Positions 1 through 10,090 of a stretch of 64,000 bases of DNA are shown piece by piece. The DNA is from Inia geoffrensis (Eukaryota > Chordata > Mammalia > Artiodactyla > Iniidae). The first letter of the stretch is position 1, and the number at the start of each line of letters is the position of its first letter. The stretch is from assembly GCA_036417435.1 (NCBI GenBank), contig CM070904.1, forward strand, positions 14,986,835 through 15,050,834. The letters run 5' to 3'. The translations under genes were made by a program, and so were the position numbers. The notes beneath the pieces are model-generated. The model did no database searches. It was not told the DNA's origin and worked only from the letters and a program-made list of their open reading frames with translations.

Positions 1-20
1 TTTTCATTTCTAATATTTAG

Positions 21-22
21 TC

Positions 23-62
<40 letters not shown>
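21..62. repeat. (CT)n microsatellite
   Basis: An almost pure run of CT dinucleotides, interrupted once by an extra C. It is a simple repeat next to ancient L1 sequence, and is likely length-polymorphic. Confidence 0.95.
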
Positions 63-2085
63 GGTCATCTTGTTGGGGTTTTATCAATTAATCATTTTAA
101 TTTGACTTTATTGATGCCCTTTATTGTACATTGCTTTTAAATTTATTGAATTCTGCTCTTCTTTTTTTTTTTTTTAGTTTCTGTGGATTCAAGTAAAATA
201 ACAGTTTCCTGAGATGGGTCATAGATTGTAGCTTTTTATCCTTTTTTGCTAATATATACATTTAAGGCTACAAATTTCCCTCTAAACACTATTTCAACTT
301 TACCCCCCCCATATTAATATGTCATCCTTTGATTGACTCACCTCAAATTATTTTCTAATATCTATTGTGATTTATTCTTTGATCCATTTATTTAGAAGCA
401 TACTGCTTCATTTAAAAACATCTGGAAAATGGATAACTAATAAAAAACGGCTGTATAAAAAGATAAATAAAATAAAATTCAAAAATAAAATCTGGAGAGT
501 TTTCAAGTTACTCTTTGTCTCTAATTTCTTTCTTAGATCTGTGTCAGAAAATATACTCTATGATTTCAACCCTTTAATATTTGGTGATATTTTCTTTATG
601 GTACAACATATAGTCAATTTTGGTAAAGCTTTCACATATGTTTATAAAAAATGTTTATTCTCCAGTTAGGTGCAATGTTCTACATATATTATTGGCATTT
701 AACCTGCTTGGTGTTCTCTGAGCTTCCTGGATCTGTGTTTTGTTGTCTGACATTAGTTTGGAAAAATTCTCAGTCATTATTGTTTCAAATATTTCTTCTG
801 TTTCTTTCTCTTTCTTTTCTCCTTCTGGTATTCCCATTATGTGTATATCACACCTTTTGTAGTTGTCCCACGGTCCTTGGACATTCTCTTCTGTTTATTT
901 TTTTTCTTTCCATTTTTATTTTCTTTGCTTTTCAGTTTTTGAAGTTTCTATTGATATTTTCTCAAATTCTTTCCTCAGCCAAGTCTAGTCTAATAGTAAG
1001 CCCATCAAGGGCATTCTTCATTTCATTTAGAGTGTTTGGGGGTTTTGTTTTGTTACAGTGTTTTTATCTCTAGCATTAATTTTCAGTTCTTTCTTAGGAT
1101 TTCCATCTCTCTGGTTACATTACCCATCTGTTGCTGCATGCTTCCTTCTTTATCCATTAGAACACTTAGCATATTAATCTTAATTGTTTTAAATTCCCAG
1201 TTCAATAATTACAAAATTTCTTCCATTTCTTGTTCGAATGCTTGTTCTCCCCCTTCAAATTATGTATTTTTTCTTTTTGTATGTCTTGTAATTTTTTTCC
1301 TGATAGACAAACATGGCCAGGTAAAAAGAACTGCTGTAAGCAGGCCTTTAATAATATACTGGTGAGGTGTGGGAGAAGAGGAAGCACTCTATAGCCTATG
1401 ATGCGTTCTCAGTCTTTTAGTGAGCCTAGATCTCTGGAATGTACATTTCACCAGTGTTTTTCAGGCTTTGTTCTCACTGCTATGTGGGACAGGATGACTA
1501 AAGTGAGTTGAAGTTAGGTATTTCCTTTCTCCCATGTGAAAGGCTAGTTGGGTATTTTCTTTCCCCCAGATCACTTAGGCTCTGATCTCTAGTTAACTAG
1601 TTTCCCCTGAGGGCAAGCCTTGTTAAGATAAAGAGTGCCCTAGCATATTCAAATTGATTCCCTACCCTTGCTGGAAGAACAAGGGGATTTTTCTCTCATA
1701 TTTACTTTGAGAACCTGGTTGAGTTTCTGAAAGTAAAACTTACAAAAGTGTGGGGGCACCCCTATAACTTGCTTCCCCTGGAGTTTTTAACTGAGTTGTC
1801 CACACTGAGCCTCCAATAATTTGTCAGTTATGGTTTAAGCTTTCCTACCCTGACACTCTGTTCCGATGGTGAATTTTGCTTGTGAATCTCTGCTCAGGTA
1901 ACCTTGACTCCTTGTATTCACCTGTCTGTCTCTCCAGTCTTAGGAGCAAAGATTTTTCCTGTGTTTTCCCCTCTCTTATAGGTCTAAGAAGAGTTGTTGG
2001 TTTTTTAGTCTTTTCAACTTTTTATTTGTTAGGATGGAGTAGTGACTTCCAAGCTCCTTCCATGAGAAATCAGTAACTGGAAGTT
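63..2085 (-). mobile_element. Ancient L1M-type LINE, antisense, internally deleted
   Basis: Read on the minus strand, this resembles an old mammalian L1. Positions 63-660 match the part of ORF2 between endonuclease and reverse transcriptase; the + strand phrase around 265-290 (ctacaaatttccctctaaac) is its antisense signature. At about 690 the sequence jumps to the ORF1 region (gtgttctctgagcttcctgg and following). From about 1200 to 2075 it looks like L1M 5'UTR. The intervening endonuclease segment is missing, so this is either an internally deleted copy or two fused fragments. All reading frames are broken. The subfamily is not assigned; the match rests on remembered consensus sequence. Confidence 0.65.
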
Positions 2086-2099
2086 AATATATTATTTAG

Positions 2100-3600
2100 G
2101 TATAACTGTTGATTCTGAATTTTTGAACCATAAGTAAACCCTTATTGATATTTTTCTTTTTTTTTTTAGATTTTAAGAGTTACGTTAATATCTCTAGCTC
2201 TGATTGTGTATTTACTTATTTCTCCTTTAAATTCTGTCAATTTTATGCTTTATATATTTTGAAGCAATGTTATTAGGTGCATCCAGATTTAGAACTGTAT
2301 TTCTTCTAGTTGGCCTTACCCTTTAATCATTGTTAAATATCCCTCTGTATCTACTAATATTTCTTGCATTAAAGTCTACTTTGTCTGATATAAATATAGC
2401 CCTATCAGTTTCCTCCTCCTTCCTTTCTTCTACATCTTCTTATTTGTATATGCTTTCATAGTATATATTTTTCTATTTTTTCACTTTTAATCTTTCTTTT
2501 TTATATTTAAATCATATCTCTTATATGAAGTATATAACTGAGTTTTTTATGTGACTCAGCATCTTTGCCTTTTAACTGTAGTACTTGGTCCATTTATATA
2601 TATATATATTTTTTTTTTGCGGTACGCGGGCCTCTCACCATTGTGGCCTCTCCCGTTGTGGAGCACAGGCTCCGGACACGCAGGCTCAGCGGCCATGGCT
2701 CACGGGCCCAGCCGCTCAGTGGCATATGGGATCCTCCCAGACCGGGGCATGAACCCGTGTCCCCTGCATCGGCAGGCGGACTCTCAACCACTGAGCCACC
2801 AGGGAAGCCCGGTCTATTTATATTTAATACAACTATTGATATATTAGGGATTAAATAAACCATTTTGCTACTAGTTTTCTATTTATCCCATTTATTATTT
2901 GTTCATCTGTTCCTAATTTTTTGCCTTCTAAGAATTAATTGCATATTTAAATTTTTTTCTCTTGTTTTAAAAAATATATATTTATTTTTATATATTTTGT
3001 ATATTTTAGAAATTAGAAATATATATTTATATATATATACATATATATCTGAAGTTATATTTTTAAGCAATTACTCTAGATGTTACAATATTCATCCTTA
3101 AGTCTACCTTAAATTATGTCTTTTATTCTTCTTGTGCAATATAAAAACCTTAAAATACTTTATCTTCATTTACCCTCCCTCATTGCAGTTTGTACTTTTG
3201 ATAGTGTGCATTTTAATTCTACATAAATTGTAATCCTCATGATACATTATTATTAAGTGTTATTAAAGGCTAATATTACCTTATATTTACCCACATATTT
3301 CATACTTACACTTTCCTGGGCTCATTATTCTTTTCTGATTTAACATGCTTCCATCCCAGTACTTTTCCTTCTGCCTAAAGAATTTCCTTTAGCATTTACT
3401 TTAATGGTGATGAATTCCCTCTGTGTTTGTCTAGAAAATCTTTTAAAATAATTTTTTGAAGGACATTTTTACTGGATATAGAATTCTAGATTAACTATTA
3501 TTTCCTTTCAACACTTTAAAAATTTAATTCAATTCTCCGCTGTCTTTAATTATTCATACTAAAAAGTCATTTTTAAGCATTATTATTGTTTCTTTGAAAG
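2100..3600 (-). mobile_element. Ancient L1M-type LINE fragment, antisense (endonuclease/ORF1 part)
   Basis: The minus strand reads from the L1 ORF1 C-terminal part into the ORF2 endonuclease part. Antisense signatures are 'gtctactttgtctgatat' near 2375, 'ctgcctaaagaatttcctttagcat' near 3372 and 'gaattccctctgtgtttgtc' near 3411. A CHR-type SINE splits it at 2600-2810. It is heavily diverged and non-coding. The segment order relative to 63-2085 suggests a separate insertion or a rearrangement. Confidence 0.65.
2600..2810 (-). mobile_element. CHR-type tRNA-derived SINE, antisense
   Basis: A T-run (the antisense A-tail) is followed by 'gcggtacgcgggcctctcacc', and the element ends in 'ccaccagggaagccc', the reverse complement of the SINE start. 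Flanking near-identical 13-bp copies, ggtccatttatat at 2587-2599 and ggtctatttatat at 2811-2823, are a target-site duplication with one mismatch. It lies inside ancient L1M. It codes for nothing; open frames across it are shadows. Confidence 0.93.
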
Positions 3601-3639
3601 GAAGGTACGCTTTCCATCTGGATACCCCTTTCATATAAA

Positions 3640-3840
3640 AATAACTGTATGTTTTAGAATATTTTTAGGTATATATAAAAGTTACATCAATAGTATATTT
3701 TCATATAACCCACACCTTGTTTCCCCTATTACTAACATCTTCCATTAGTATCATATGCTTGTTATAATTAATGAACCAATAATTTTAACTAAAGTCCATA
3801 CATTATTCAAATTACTTTAGTTTTTACTTAATGTCCTTTT
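3640..3840 (-). mobile_element. Probable ancient L1M 3'UTR fragment, antisense
   Basis: The + strand text 'cccctattactaacatcttccattag' through 'atgaaccaataattttaactaaagtcc' resembles a recurrent mammalian L1M 3'UTR segment in antisense. Family assignment is from memory and uncertain. Confidence 0.45.
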
Positions 3841-3890
3841 TCTTATTTTTTTTTATTTATTCAATTGTTTATATTAGTATAAACTCTTGG

Positions 3891-4049
3891 GGGACTTCCC
3901 TAGTGATCCAATGGCTAATACTCCACACTCTCACTGCAGGGGGCACAGGTTTGATCTCTCAACAGGGAACTAAGACTCTGCATGCCATGTGGCATGGCCA
4001 AAAAACAAAAAAAAAAACAAAGAACAAAACAAACAAACAAACAAAAACC
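3891..4049 (+). mobile_element. Short CHR-related tRNA-derived SINE, sense
   Basis: Starts 'gggacttccctagtgatcca', includes the tRNA B-box-like 'ggtttgatctc', continues 'catgccatgtggcatggcc' and ends in an A/CAAA-rich tail. This is the shorter subfamily, older than the other copies. A short duplicated flank, ctcttgg at 3884-3890 and 4050-4056, is a possible target-site duplication. Confidence 0.85.
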
Positions 4050-4442
4050 CTCTTGGATATTTTATATTTTGTGTTATAATCCAATACTAATTTAACTAAA
4101 TTGTTTCAGCTTCAGTCATTGTTTGCTGTTTCATTTGGCTCCTGTGATTCTATGTTCCTTTGTCATACTCTCATTAATGTGGGGTTTTTGTTTGCTTGCT
4201 TGCTTGTTTTGTTTTAGAATTTCCTTACTTTCTGGCACTACAAGATGCTCCAGTCTCATCTTGTATATGCCCTGCTCTGGTGCCTAGAATCAGCCATCTA
4301 TCCAAGGACATCTGGTTCCCTTTATTGGAGAATTTTCTCAAAAGCCAAGATCTGGGGTTTGGTTGTGCTCATTGTTGATGGGGTGTCTTTGTTTCTAGAT
4401 TCTCTCAGCTGACAGCAAGAATATATGTGTGCATACTAACCT

Positions 4443-4444
<2 letters not shown>

Positions 4445-4496
<52 letters not shown>
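4445..4496. repeat. Compound (AT)n(AC)n microsatellite
   Basis: About 30 bp of AT repeats pass directly into about 20 bp of AC repeats. A typical compound dinucleotide tract, probably variable in length. Confidence 0.95.
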
Positions 4497-4554
4497 GGCT
4501 GTAAACATTTCTATGTATATCCATCTATGTTTACCCATTTACATGATATCATCA

Positions 4555-5010
4555 TGCTGATATCTTTATCTGGATAACTTCAAGATTTTCTCTCTTTCTT
4601 TGGTTTTCAACAGTCTGACAATGGTCTACCTAACTGTGGTTTACTTTTCAAGTGACTTATTTGAGATTCTTAAAGCTACTTGAATGTCTGACTTGGTTTT
4701 GGAAAACCAATTTGTGATGGTTTTGGAAAACATTTGGTCAATATTTCTTCAAACATTATTTCTGTCACTCTCTCCTCTCTTTTGGGGACTCATTGCATGT
4801 ATGGTAGATTTCTTTATCATGTTCTGTATGTCTCTAATGAAAATGTCTTAATTTTATGTTGTTTTATCTCTGTAGGCTTCTACCTGAATACTTCCTCTTG
4901 ATCTGATCTAATTTTTCAGTTTACCAGTTCTGTCTTCTGTAAAATAAACTGTACAGCTTCTTGACAAGTTCTCTTCCTCCAGTGAGCATGTCATTTTCCC
5001 CTGGCAGGCA
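4555..5010 (-). mobile_element. Ancient L1M ORF1-region fragment, antisense
   Basis: The + strand reads 'ttctttggttttcaacagtctgacaatgg', then 'caatatttcttcaaacattatttctg' and 'cttttggggactcattgcatgt', which match the antisense of the L1M ORF1 region. It probably continues the fragment at 2100-3600, separated by later insertions. No open frame remains. Confidence 0.55.
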
Positions 5011-5271
5011 GTTAGACTATGGACAAATTACCTTGATCCTGTCAATACTGGTATACTTCCATTTTCCCCTAACTCCTGAATCTTAATTGAAACTTGTTTA
5101 TTTAACAAGACCCTTCCTCTTCAGTTGGTTCTGAGATCAAGTTTTATCTCCCTAACACTGTAACTTTATTGAAATCTGTCTTCCATTTTTAATTTTTCAG
5201 CATTGGTTGATCAACATGTAACTTATATGTTGACCTGAGAGAAAATTGTAAACAAAATGTCAAGCTTAGTG

Positions 5272-5697
5272 TATTAGTTTTCTAACACTGCTATAATAAG
5301 GTACCATAAACTGGGTTGCTTAACCAACAGCAATTTATTATCTGACAGCTGTGGAGGCTGGAAGTCCAAAATTACGGTATTAACAGGGCCAGTCTCCCTC
5401 TGAAGGTGGTAGAAAAGGGTAGGTTCTAAGCCTCTCTCCTAGCTTCTGGCAGTTACTTGATCTGTGGGAGCATATATCCAATCTTCACATGGTATTCTCC
5501 TCATGTCTAAATTTCTCCTTTTTATAAGTACCTAGTCCCATTGCAGTAGGGGCATATCCTACTCCAGTGTGATGTCTACTTACTAATTACATCTTCAAAG
5601 GCCTTATTTCCAAATAAGGTCACATTCTGAGATACTGGGGGTTAGGACTTCAACATATAGATTTGGAGAGGGAGACATAATTCAACCCATAACACTG
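5272..5697 (-). mobile_element. MaLR (MLT1/MST-like) LTR, antisense
   Basis: Starts 'gtgtattagttttctaacactgct', contains 'ctgtggaggctggaagtcc', 'tatttccaaataaggtcacattc' and 'gggggttaggacttcaacat', and ends 'aacccataacac'. This is the layout of an antisense MaLR-class LTR (non-autonomous endogenous-retrovirus-like). No internal gag or pol sequence is seen beside it, so it is probably a solitary LTR. Old and diverged. Confidence 0.75.
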
Positions 5698-6774
5698 AAC
5701 TCAAAACATTTCTATTTCCTTCTGTATCTTTGTCCTTAAGTCCTGGCTTCCCTTATTGCTTTCCAGGGTGCTTAAGCAGATTTTTTCAGATTATAGTCTG
5801 CTTTTATAATTGTTTTTAGCAAGAGATTTAATGATACTAGCTGCTCCATGACTTGACTCTATACTAGCTACTTTTGACTTAAAATATGTCTAACTAATCC
5901 AATTTTAACATGGTATGTGGTTCTTCGTTTGAAAATTGAAAGAGAGTAATCCAATGACCATATCAGACATGTGATGCATAGTAACTGGCAAAGAGACAGT
6001 TGGGCGTTTTCTTGGCTGGGGAAAAGAGCTATTGAGATAAGGCAAGGGAATTCCGAAAATAATCTACACACAAATCCTGAAGTAGCCCACATGTTTAGGG
6101 AGTCCATGCAGGATGAACTCACTCTGATTTCACCATCGTTTTGCTGAGAATTGATTTAACCGTTGGCTGAGCATCTCCTTATGTGAATTGATTAGCTCCT
6201 TGTGATTAGCAGTTGGTTACCCATATCTGCTTCCCAATACTACAGATATAACCCCCACCGTTAAGCTGCTTACCTCCTTCAACCCTCTATAAAAACTGGG
6301 CCGCTGCTACCCTCCCATTATTCTCAGATTTGGTTTCCCTCATCCTGGACTCAACATCACAAATTGTCTCTCATCCTTCTAGCCTTTGATCTCATGACTC
6401 ATCATATTAATTCCCTAGAATCTCCTTACCTCATTCGTTCAATCTGAGGCTCCTGATTTGAGGTTCTACCTGTGACATTTTTTCCTTCTTCAATACTATC
6501 TAGATTCCACTTATAGCTATACTGCCGTTGGATGACCCAAGTAGACATCCAGCTTCTGGATGGTCCCACATCCTTTTCTTCACTATGATCCTCCAAAGTC
6601 AGTGTTCCCCCTTGGCTCACCTCAGGTTCACAAGCAGCTCCTACATTATCTCACAAAACTGAGGGTAAGTCCCATACCCATTACCTCTGGAGAAATCGAT
6701 AAACACCATTCTTTCTTTTTGTTAATCTCTTTCTTCCTCATAACATTCTTGTTATGAAGAGAGTTTGTCATGGA
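5698..6774. other. No gene seen; unassigned sequence
   Basis: No recognised gene or clear repeat. 'ctataaaaactgggcc' near 6287 is a TATA-like sequence and the surrounding 5830-6480 could be an old LTR, but I cannot assign it. Open frames here are short and show no known domain. Confidence 0.5.
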
Positions 6775-7035
6775 GTAATCAATTTCATTGGGCTCCTACT
6801 GTGTGTAAAACAACTTGCTAAATGTTCTTTAATTATTAAACTATTCATTTAACAACTATTGATTGAGCACCCAGGTTTTGGAGTGACACGATGGTGAAAA
6901 AAACAGATGTGTTCTTGCCCTATGGAGCTCATAGTCTGGTTGAAGAGTAAAACATTATTCAAGTAATACCAGAAATGTACAAATGCAACTGAGATAAGTG
7001 GGAGGAAGAGAGGAACATGGTGTTCTGTGTCCATC
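6775..7035 (-). mobile_element. L2 LINE 3' end, antisense
   Basis: The + strand shows 'gggctcctactgtgtgtaaaac' and 'tatggagctcatagtctggt', which match the reverse complement of the L2 3' end (…ctcaataaatgtttgttgaatg). Diverged. Confidence 0.55.
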
Positions 7036-7118
7036 TAAGCCAGACTCCAAAGTTCTCTTTCAGTCCATTCAGGGCTTCTTAAATCCCATCATAGGCATAG
7101 CATCAAAACAGTCTTGGT

Positions 7119-7342
7119 GCTATACAGCAGGTTCTTATAACTTATCTATTTTATATATAGTAGTGTTTATATAGCGCAGGAAACTCTACTCAATACTCTG
7201 TAATGGCCTATATGGGAAAAGAATCTTAAAAAAAAAAAGAGTGGATATATGTATATGTGTAACTGATTCACTTGGCTGTACACCTGAAACTAACACAATA
7301 CTGTAAATCAACTTTACTCCAATAAAAATTAAAAAAAAAAGA
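7119..7342 (+). mobile_element. Short L1 3' end with 5' inversion
   Basis: Positions 7119-7169 are the reverse complement of the L1 3'UTR segment seen in sense at 7437-7499 (actactatatataaaatagat…). From about 7170 the orientation flips to sense (tatagcgcaggaaactctactcaatactc) and runs to 'actccaataaaaatt' plus an A-tail. The junction shares a few bases (tatagc). This is the structure that twin priming leaves during L1 reverse transcription. Confidence 0.85.
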
Positions 7343-7418
7343 GGACTGGTGCAGTTATTCTCAATCCCAGCAGTGTATTAGAATTACATGAGGTGCTTTA
7401 AAAAAAAAAAAAAGAAGC

Positions 7419-7554
7419 CATTGGGAGATTGGGATTGACATAAACACACTACTATATATAAAATAGATAACTAATAAGGACCTACTGTATAGCACAGGGA
7501 ACTCTACTCAATACTCTGTAATGACATATATGGGAAAAGAATCTAAAAAAGAGT

Positions 7555-7596
<42 letters not shown>

Positions 7597-7681
7597 AACT
7601 GATTCACTTTGCTGTACAGGAGAAACTAACACAACATTGTAAATCACCTATACTCCAATAAAAATTAATTTAAAAAAAAAA
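7419..7681 (+). mobile_element. 5'-truncated L1 3' end, sense
   Basis: Starts near 'attgggagattgggattgacat' and runs through 'cctactgtatagcacaggg' and 'gctgtacaggagaaactaacac' to 'tactccaataaaaatt' and an A-tail. A-run plus gaagc occurs on both sides (7404-7418 and 7672-7686), a plausible target-site duplication. It lies within a MER5A-like element and carries a TA expansion. Confidence 0.85.
7553..7594. repeat. (TA)n expansion inside L1 tail
   Basis: About 20 TA units replace the short 'tatatgtatatgtataac' stretch normally found in this L1 3' end, as seen in the copies at 7233 and 42687. Confidence 0.93.
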
Positions 7682-7800
7682 GAAGCAAAGCCCCCACCAA
7701 AAACTGATAAATTTGACTCTTTGGGAATGGGATCTGGCATGTAATATTTTTTGAAAAATAGCTATCCACAAGGATTATAACATACAGACTGAGTAGAGAA

Positions 7801-9316
7801 TTCCTGCTCTGGGGAAATGAAAGGGTCCCAGATGCCTTAGCTTCACGGTTTATCACCTCTTTGTTATGTCGTCCCTTCCGTTTTTGCCTTGTCTCCTGTT
7901 TTCAGTAATGGGGGTCTTGTTTAGTTCCCTTTGTTTCAAACCAGAACAGTGACCTCAGGTCCAACATCTGGGCCCCTGGCCCATAGGCCCCATCCTGGCA
8001 ACATAAAATTCAAGTAACTGATCAGGACCCAGGTCTTCTGAGGGGCCATGCAGCTGTGACCAACAGACATGTCCCTCAGCTGGGGCATGAAGTAACATTT
8101 TTATTTGCATGTAGAATAATGGAAAAGAAAGAGGGAAGTAGAAGAGGTCCAGGATGGGGTAAGTGGGGTCTAAGTGGCACGGCCACTCCCTGAACCCCGC
8201 CTATAATGCTCTCCAGGCAGCAAGGTGATCCGCTACTGCAGGACACACACAAGTCCAGTGGCACAGTGGCCCTAATATTCTAGAAACTTCCGAAAAGGCA
8301 CTCAGAACCACAAGGACCATGTGACTGACCAAAACGACTGCCTTCTATCCTCTGGTGAGCTTTCCACACTCTTAGGAGAAATGTGACTTCTACCCCTGCC
8401 CCTCACCCAAGAACTTCAAACCCTGCTTGGCTTTCCTTCTCAGATGGGTCCCAGAGTCCATTCATTTCACTTATTATGTTAGTGCTGCTGTGTATGAGTT
8501 TCTGCCTCACATCTCTCTGTGAGTTCAAAGTTTGTTATAATCCCCAGAAAAAAATAGAGGTATTTTTTTCCAGATTGAGGGACAATTCATTTGCTTTGAT
8601 AATAAAATGGACAGGACAAGGCACCCACTTCAATAAGAAAACTTCAGTTCTTCCTCCTTGGTTTACTGTCCTGGAGTAGACCTGGGGATTCTGCTCCTGA
8701 ATTCCAGGATCAGCTGCCAGATACCACAATGACGTCACTGTCTGCATGGATTCAGGCTTATGCCTGCTAACAGTGTCTTTGCATTGGCCAGGACACCTGC
8801 CTGGCATGACTCTTCCCCGTGCCTGTTGCCCTACCCTACCCCTCCTCTCCTCCATCCCTCCTGATGGTCCTGTGTGGACTTCTCTGGGTCTGATGGGTAT
8901 GTTCACCTTCTGATCACTGGAGGTTAGATGTTCTAGGTCAGCAGAAGGAGGCATTCTTGATGCCTGTCTGGGAAGGGGTTCAGAAATGTGGAGTAGAGGG
9001 AGTGGAATGGGGCCTCTGGGGTGGGCGGTAGAGGGGCTCTCCCATACCACATCCATAGCTTGGAAGACACATGGGATGTTGTAATTTAGCCACAGCGAAA
9101 AAAGTATAGAACTACAGAAGCCTCACATTTTGTCCAGATGATATTGGGGTCTCTTAAAAGCTGACTTGATACCTCTGAGATTCTCTAAAGGCTCAATAAG
9201 TAGGGCGTGAAGTTTAGTTATAAGAATCAATGTCTGGAACTCCTTAAAAAAACATTTATTCCAAACAATGGCTTTTCCAATTACTGAAATTAAAAAAAAA
9301 TTTTGTGTATTTATAA
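7801..9316. other. No gene seen; mostly unique sequence
   Basis: No recognised repeat or gene. A 173-codon open frame on the minus strand (8535-9056) has no domain I recognise, and low-complexity Pro/Arg-rich composition. I do not call it a gene. The 8.8-9.05 kb part is more GC-rich than its surroundings. Confidence 0.6.
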
Positions 9317-9319
9317 AAA

Positions 9320-9568
9320 GAGGCAGGTAGCAGGTCAGAAAGTAGGCTCTAGAGCTAATCTGCCTGGGTTCAAATACCAGCTCTACCACTTTGGAGCTAT
9401 GTAACTTTGGACAATTTACATAACTTTTTTGTACCTCAGTTTCCTCATCCATAAAATGTGGATAATTGTAGAAACTATCTCATAGGGTTGTTATGGGACT
9501 TAAATGAGTTAATTTTGCAAAGCCCTTAGAATGATACCTGACACGTAGTGCACATAGTGGTATATAAG
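9320..9568 (+). mobile_element. MIR SINE, sense, nearly full length
   Basis: Contains 'gctctagagctaatctgcctgggttcaaat', 'ctcagtttcctcatcc' and 'catagggttgttatgggacttaaatgag', ending in 'gtgcacatagtggta'. These are the core and 3' parts of the MIR consensus. An ancient tRNA-derived SINE. Confidence 0.9.
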
Positions 9569-9650
9569 TTTTTTTTTTTTTAAGTATATACTTTGATGGT
9601 AGCAGGCAATGTCCTCAACAACATCCCAACATTATATACCATTGAGAGGT

Positions 9651-10079
9651 TTTTTTTTTTTAACAAATTTATTTATTTATTTTTGGCTGTGTTGGGTTTT
9701 TGTTGCTGTGTGAGGGCTCTCTCTAGTTGCGACGAGCGGGACCTACTCTTCACTGCAGTGCGTGGGCTTCTCATTGCAGTGGCTTCTCTTGTTGCAGAGC
9801 ACGGGCTCTAGGAGCATGGGCTTCAGCAGCTGCAACACGTGGGCTCAGTAGTTGTGGCTCACGGGCTCTAGAGCACAGGCTCAGTAGTTGTGGCTCACGG
9901 GCTCTAGAGCACAGGCTCAGTAGTTGTGGCTCACGGGCTCTAGAGCACAGGCACAGTAGTTGTGGCACACGGGCTTAGTTGCTCTGTGGGCACATGGGAT
10001 CTTCTTCGACCAGGGCTCGAACACATGAACTCTGCATTGGCAGGTGTATTCTTAACCATGGCACCACCAGGGAAGCCCC
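9651..10079 (-). mobile_element. Long CHR-type SINE, antisense, with internal tandem array
   Basis: Antisense copy of the long SINE form: 'ttatttatttttggctgtgttggg' at the tail end and 'ggcaccaccagggaagcccc' at the head end. At about 430 bp it is much longer than the other copies (about 210 bp), partly because of tandem 36-bp units at 9842-9975. Flanking 'accattgagag' (9638-9648) and 'accatagtgag' (10080-10090) are a possible degenerate target-site duplication. Confidence 0.88.
9842..9975. repeat. 36-bp tandem repeat, 3.7 copies
   Basis: Three identical 36-bp units begin at 9842, 9878 and 9914 (ggctcagtagttgtggctca…), followed by a diverged partial unit at 9950. It lies inside the SINE at 9651-10079. 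Because 36 is a multiple of 3, it creates a fake repetitive peptide in several frames. Confidence 0.95.
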
Positions 10080-10090
10080 ACCATAGTGAG

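Larger units (their letters stand above)
7345..7800 (+). mobile_element. MER5A-like hAT DNA transposon remnant, split by an L1 tail
   Basis: The left half (7353-7400) reads 'gttattctcaatcccagcagtgtattagaattacatgaggtgcttt'-like sequence in pieces. The right half (about 7715-7795) reads 'gggaatgggatctggcatgtaatattttttgaaaaatagc' and on to 'ataacatacag'. Together they match a short non-autonomous MER5A-type element interrupted by the L1 tail at 7419-7671. No transposase is encoded. Confidence 0.6.

Noticed and set aside
5272..5697. Complete endogenous retrovirus
   Set aside because: Only an LTR-like unit is visible; no gag, pol or env and no partner LTR were recognised.
8535..9056. 173-codon minus-strand frame
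   Set aside because: No domain, Pro/Arg-rich, no splice or promoter context; expected by chance in a GC-richer stretch.
9842..9975. Possible CRISPR-like array
   Set aside because: Units are directly adjacent with no spacers, lie in a mammalian SINE, and no cas gene exists here.
9727..9978. A repetitive peptide frame (SSCGSRALEHRL repeated)
   Set aside because: It is the translation of the 36-bp DNA tandem array inside a SINE; the same repeat also appears in other frames.
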